A stretch of DNA of 8,076 nucleotides from Rhodoferax sp. Its GTDB lineage: Bacteria; Pseudomonadota; Gammaproteobacteria; Burkholderiales; Burkholderiaceae. Location: assembly GCA_028292075.1 (NCBI GenBank), contig JAQGNA010000503.1, forward strand, positions 1 through 8,076, written 5' to 3'. The notes under the pieces were generated by a model. It worked only from the letters and a program-made list of their open reading frames with translations. It was not told the DNA's origin and searched no databases. A program made the translations under genes and the position numbers. Shown here in pieces: positions 5,583-8,076 of the stretch; positions within the stretch are counted from its first letter, which is position 1; each line of letters begins with the position of its first letter.

Positions 5583-6892
5583 TGGAAACGCTTCTGATGG
5601 GCGCTGGCCTCCTCGTCATCATGCTGATGCTGCTGGCCGGCGGCGTATGGATCGCCATGACGCTGGCCATCGTCGGCTGGGTTGGCCAGGCCTTTTTCAC
5701 CAATACCCTACCGGCCAAGAACCTGTTCTCGTCCTTTTGGGAGAGCAATGCGAGCTGGGAACTCGCGGCCCTGCCGCTGTTCATCTGGATGGGCGAGATT
5801 TTGTTCCGCACCAAGCTCAGCGAAGAAATGTTCGAAGGCCTGCGCCCCTGGCTCAACCGCGTGCCGGGCCGGCTGATGCACACCACCGTCATCGGCTGCG
5901 GGGTGTTCGGCTCGGTCTCCGGCTCTTCGGCCGCGACCTGCGCCACCATCGCCAAGGTCGCGCTGCCTGAACTCAAGCGCCGCGGCTATGACGAACAACT
6001 GGCCATCGGCTCGCTGGCCACCGCTGGCACGCTGGGCATCCTGATCCCGCCGTCGATCACCATGGTCGTCTACGCCGTGGCGGCCGACGCGTCGATCATC
6101 CGCATCTTCCTGGCGGGTTTCCTGCCTGGCTTTTTGCTGATGGCCTTGTTCTCGGGCTACATCGCCTGGTGGAGCATCCGCAACCCGGACAAGGTGCCGC
6201 CGGCCGACCCGCCGACCACGTTCGCGGAAAAGATCCGCCTCTCGGGCAACCTGATCCCGTGCGCGCTGCTGATCGTGTTCATCGTCTGGGTGCTGGTCGC
6301 CGGCTGGGACACGGCCACCGAATGCGCGGCCTTCGGCGTGCTGGGCTCTCTGGCCATTGCTGCCTATGGCAAGAGCCTGACGTGGAAAAACTTCAAGGAC
6401 GCCCTGATGGGCGCCACGCGCACCAGTTGCATGATCATGTTTATCCTGGCCGGCGCCGCGTTCCTGACGAAGACGATGGCCTTCACCGGCATTCCGCGCG
6501 AGCTGGCGGAATGGGTGGACAGCATGCACCTCTCGCCCTACGCGCTGATCGGCGCGCTGGTGGTGGTCTACCTGATCCTCGGCACCGCGCTGGACGGCAT
6601 CAGCATGATCGTGCTGACCAGCGCCGTGGTGCTACCGATGATCCAGAAGGCCGGCTTCGACCTGATCTGGTTCGGCATCTTCATCGTGCTGCTGGTCGAG
6701 ATCGCCGAGGTCACGCCGCCGGTGGGCTTCAACCTCTTCGTGCTGCAGAACATGACTGGAAAAGACAGCAACGTCATCGCCAAGGCGGCAATTCCATTCT
6801 TCTTCTGCCTGGTGGTGTGCATCGCGCTGATCACCATCTTCCCAAGCATCGTGACGATCCTGCCGGATGTGATGATGGGGGCGGAAAAGTAG
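5579..6892 (+). CDS. dctM: TRAP transporter large permease subunit, DctM family
   Basis: A 437-residue multi-helix inner-membrane protein that forms the ion-coupled (usually sodium) translocation path of a TRAP transporter. Family landmarks are PLFIWMGEIL (66-75), GSVSGSSAATCATIAK (111-126) with the conserved small-residue loop, GTLGILIPPSI (150-160), GWDTATECAAFG (242-253, the usual T-x-T-E-A-A region), GTALDGISMIVLT (335-347) and EVTPPVGFN (377-385). The paired loop motifs (111-126 with 150-160, and 335-347 with 377-385) are the re-entrant hairpins of the two inverted halves. Length is typical and nothing is missing. It is the last gene of the operon; the next gene on this strand is over 230 bp away. 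Confidence 0.95.
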   Translation: MMETLLMGAGLLVIMLMLLAGGVWIAMTLAIVGWVGQAFFTNTLPAKNLFSSFWESNASWELAALPLFIWMGEILFRTKLSEEMFEGLRPWLNRVPGRLMHTTVIGCGVFGSVSGSSAATCATIAKVALPELKRRGYDEQLAIGSLATAGTLGILIPPSITMVVYAVAADASIIRIFLAGFLPGFLLMALFSGYIAWWSIRNPDKVPPADPPTTFAEKIRLSGNLIPCALLIVFIVWVLVAGWDTATECAAFGVLGSLAIAAYGKSLTWKNFKDALMGATRTSCMIMFILAGAAFLTKTMAFTGIPRELAEWVDSMHLSPYALIGALVVVYLILGTALDGISMIVLTSAVVLPMIQKAGFDLIWFGIFIVLLVEIAEVTPPVGFNLFVLQNMTGKDSNVIAKAAIPFFFCLVVCIALITIFPSIVTILPDVMMGAEK

Positions 6893-6930
6893 ATACCCCG
6901 GTTGGTCATTGCGTGTCGCGCCCACCCACA

Positions 6931-6955
6931 CCTCGACAGGCTCAGGAAAAGCCTG
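6931..6955. repeat. Degenerate intergenic repeat with small hairpin
   Basis: CTCGACAGGCTCAGG (6932-6946) resembles a short repeat (consensus recalled as TTCGACAGGCTCAGG) frequent between genes of Comamonadaceae. Together with AGCCTG at 6950-6955 it forms a 6-bp stem (6937-6942 with 6950-6955) and a 7-nt loop. It may help end the dctM transcript, but no T-run follows. Family identity is from recall. Confidence 0.4.
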
Positions 6956-7043
6956 CAGGTGCAGCGCCAGTTGCGCGGTCGCTCTGCAAGGCTGGCCAGC
7001 AAGCACGTGGGGCGCGCTACGGTCCTTGCCCCCCCGCCGCCAA

Positions 7044-7064
7044 GGGAGAGGTTAGGGCCAGGGG
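7044..7064 (-). repeat. Reverse-oriented relative of the window-start repeat
   Basis: On the minus strand this reads CCCCTGGCCCTAACCTCTCC, close to the CCCTCACCCTGGCCCTCTCC core of the repeats at about 65-85 and 191-211. Only the core is preserved; the flanking inverted repeat is not. Confidence 0.35.
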
Positions 7065-7126
7065 CACCGCCAGCGCCATCGCTCCCTTAAGCTGCGCCCT
7101 CTACATTGCACCTCGCTTCCAACCAA

Positions 7127-7510
7127 ATGCTCCCCATCCTGGCCATCTGCCTCGGCGCCTGCATCGGCGCCCTCGCCCGCTACGGCCTCTCGCTGTGGCT
7201 CAACCCGGTCGGCGTCTTGCCGCTCGGCACCCTGGCCGCCAACCTGGTCGGCGGCTACCTCGTGGGCGTGTGCGTGGCGGTGTTCCAGAACATGCCGCAG
7301 CTCGACCCGGTGTGGCGGCTGCTGCTGGTCACCGGCTTCCTCGGCGCATTGACCACGTTCTCGAGCTTCTCGGCGGAGGTGGTGGGCATGTTGCAACAGC
7401 AGCGTTACACCCTGGCCTTGGGCACAGCGGCCGTCCACCTGTTCGGCTCGCTGCTGCTCACCATCGCCGGCATCCGCACGGCGATGTGGTTCATCGGCCA
7501 ACCCGGCTGA
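7127..7510 (+). CDS. crcB: Fluoride exporter CrcB/FluC
   Basis: A 127-residue inner-membrane fluoride channel that lowers cytoplasmic fluoride; FluC works as a dual-topology homodimer. Family signatures are the early arginine R18 in GALARYGLS, GTLAANLVGGYLVG (34-47, with N39) and GFLGALTTFSSFSAEV (70-85), which carries the pore phenylalanines F78 and F81 and the central sodium-site loop. Four hydrophobic segments are visible. Start: the ATG at 7127 gives a 127-residue protein, the family's usual size, beginning MLPILAICLGACIG. A TTG at 7106 would add seven residues (MHLASNQ) with no better ribosome binding site; neither start has a convincing one. Single copy, so a homodimer is expected. It does not look co-transcribed with the TRAP genes because of the long spacer. 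No fluoride riboswitch was recognised. Confidence 0.92.
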   Translation: MLPILAICLGACIGALARYGLSLWLNPVGVLPLGTLAANLVGGYLVGVCVAVFQNMPQLDPVWRLLLVTGFLGALTTFSSFSAEVVGMLQQQRYTLALGTAAVHLFGSLLLTIAGIRTAMWFIGQPG

Positions 7511-7518
7511 CCGGCCGT

Positions 7519-7554
7519 GGTGCGCTGACGGCACCGCTGCGCCGCCATCGGCGG
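7519..7554. other. GC-rich hairpins between converging genes
   Basis: Two small stems lie just after the crcB stop: GGTGC/GCACC (7519-7523 with 7531-7535) and CCGCC/GGCGG (7542-7546 with 7550-7554). They sit between crcB and the convergent PXPV gene and may help end transcription, but there is no T-run on either strand, so a standard intrinsic terminator is not supported. Confidence 0.25.
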
Positions 7555-7607
7555 GCGCTGCTGTCAGGGCCCGGTGACTTGGCGCTACGGACCTCACCCT
7601 GTTGGAC

Positions 7608-8018
7608 TCAACGGCGCCAGTCGTTCCGGTAGTCGTCACGGTAACGCGGTCCGCCATGGTGGTGGCCCCAGCGCTGACCCGGCGGCACCCAGCCCGGCTG
7701 CTGTTGCACATAGACAGGCGGCGCCTGGATGTACACCGGGCGCGGCTGCACATAGACCGGCTGGGCGCCGTAATAGACCGGCGCAGGGGGGGCATACACC
7801 GGTGCCGGCTGCACATAGACAGGTTGCGGCGCGTAGATGGGTTGAGGCTGGTAATAGCCGGGTGAATTCCCCACCACCACGCCGGCAATCGGCGCCGAAA
7901 TACCGATCGACCAGGACACGTCACCGCGTGCCTGCGCGGCCCCCGAGGCGACCAGCCCGGCGGCGGCAATGGCCAGCACGGCGGCACCAGCGGCCAGGGA
8001 ACGAATGCGTGAAGTCAT
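7608..8018 (-). CDS. Secreted PXPV-repeat protein
   Basis: A 136-residue exported protein of unknown function. The signal peptide is residues 1-30 with probable cleavage AQA/RG. A short segment (31-56, GDVSWSIGISAPIAGVVVG) is followed by seven near-identical units of 6-7 residues of the form x-P-V-Y-x-x-x (residues 59-106), then a charged, histidine-bearing tail (WGHHHGGPRYRDDYRNDWRR, 117-136). The P-x-P-V motif matches the PXPV repeat family described from Burkholderiales. The tyrosine/proline-rich repeat suggests an extended, surface- or periplasm-exposed structure. The start at 8018 is set by AAGGAG on the minus strand (8026-8031), 7 nt away; a longer frame beginning upstream lacks this. 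It converges with crcB. Function and partners cannot be read from the sequence; metal or cell-envelope interaction is only a guess from the His and Tyr content. Confidence 0.85.
   Translation of the reverse strand: MTSRIRSLAAGAAVLAIAAAGLVASGAAQARGDVSWSIGISAPIAGVVVGNSPGYYQPQPIYAPQPVYVQPAPVYAPPAPVYYGAQPVYVQPRPVYIQAPPVYVQQQPGWVPPGQRWGHHHGGPRYRDDYRNDWRR
7701..7844 (-). repeat. Tandem ~21-bp coding repeats (PVY units)
   Basis: The codons for residues 59-106 form seven units, six of 21 bp and the first of 18 bp. Shared blocks such as CACATAGAC recur on the plus strand at 7706, 7749 and 7812 or nearby. Copy number could vary between strains by slippage or unequal recombination. Confidence 0.7.
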
Positions 8019-8025
8019 GACAAAT

Positions 8026-8031
8026 CTCCTT
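8026..8031 (-). promoter_or_regulatory. Strong Shine-Dalgarno of the PXPV gene
   Basis: AAGGAG on the minus strand is 7 nt before the ATG. It is the strongest ribosome binding site in the window and fixes the start at 8018. Confidence 0.75.
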
Positions 8032-8044
8032 GTAGAGCACGAGG

Positions 8045-8054
8045 CAGGCGCCTG
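8045..8054. promoter_or_regulatory. 10-bp palindrome upstream of the PXPV gene
   Basis: CAGGCGCCTG is a perfect palindrome 27 bp before the PXPV start codon. It could be an operator or a leader hairpin; the promoter itself is not visible before the window ends. Confidence 0.2.
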
Positions 8055-8076
8055 ATGCGCCGCCTTTGCCCTCATT

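Larger units (their letters stand above)
6893..7126. other. Gene-free spacer between TRAP operon and crcB
   Basis: This 234-bp stretch carries no supported gene; the long frame crossing it is a continuation of a dctM shadow. It holds a small hairpin (6937-6955), a degenerate reverse-oriented relative of the window-start repeats (about 7044-7064), and no clear promoter or T-rich terminator. No fluoride riboswitch (crcB motif) was recognised ahead of crcB. Confidence 0.6.

Noticed and set aside
6937..6955. Intrinsic terminator after dctM
   Set aside because: The stem is only 6 bp and no T-run follows on the plus strand.
7106..7126. TTG start for crcB
   Set aside because: It adds seven residues absent from the usual family length, without a ribosome binding site; the ATG at 7127 gives the usual 127-residue protein.
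6893..7126. Fluoride riboswitch before crcB
   Set aside because: I looked for the conserved pseudoknot-type pattern and saw nothing convincing; a covariance-model search would settle it.
6169..7632. 487-residue plus-strand frame across dctM, the spacer and crcB
   Set aside because: It overlaps two well-supported genes in another frame, has no recognisable motif, and is Arg/Pro/His-rich as expected for an off-frame reading.
7052..7987. 311-residue minus-strand frame over crcB and the PXPV gene
   Set aside because: It reads the PXPV gene in the wrong frame and crcB antisense; the PXPV frame has the strong ribosome binding site and signal peptide.

Overview
The window looks like chromosomal DNA from a high-GC betaproteobacterium, most likely a member of the Comamonadaceae (Variovorax/Acidovorax/Hydrogenophaga type). 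This rests on the strongly GC-ending codons, the TRAP transporter genes, the C/G-rich intergenic repeats of the kind common in that family, and a PXPV-repeat secreted protein, a family described mainly from Burkholderiales. Species cannot be fixed from the sequence alone. Every recognised gene appears intact. No tRNA, rRNA, insertion sequence, integrase or CRISPR array was seen.

Layout. (1) 1-232: no gene, but two tandem copies of a roughly 103-bp C/G-rich repeat; the second runs into the ribosome binding site of the first gene. (2) 233-3817: a tightly packed, apparently translationally coupled block of two Opp/Dpp-type ABC permeases and a cytoplasmic M14-family zinc peptidase with a large N-terminal extension. 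The matching solute-binding protein and ATPases are not in the window and would be expected upstream. The arrangement suggests uptake of peptides or amide-linked compounds followed by intracellular trimming. (3) 3818-3959: a spacer with a very good candidate sigma-54 (-24/-12) promoter. (4) 3960-6892: a complete three-part TRAP transporter operon (binding protein, small and large membrane subunits), with a hairpin after the binding-protein gene and a 26-codon ORF overlapping the start of the large subunit. (5) 6893-7126: a gene-free spacer with degenerate repeats. (6) 7127-7510: crcB/fluC, a fluoride exporter. (7) 7608-8018, minus strand: a secreted PXPV-repeat protein, convergent with crcB.

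How they work together. Two solute import systems sit back to back in the same direction, an ATP-driven one tied to a peptidase and an ion-gradient-driven one for an organic acid. Any functional link between them is unproven, because the candidate promoter in the spacer suggests separate regulation. crcB and the PXPV gene look like independent housekeeping or stress genes. Nothing here amounts to a clearly new system. The items most worth checking are the ABC-permease/M14 peptidase coupling with its unassigned N-terminal region, the sigma-54 promoter, and the small ORF before the TRAP large subunit.
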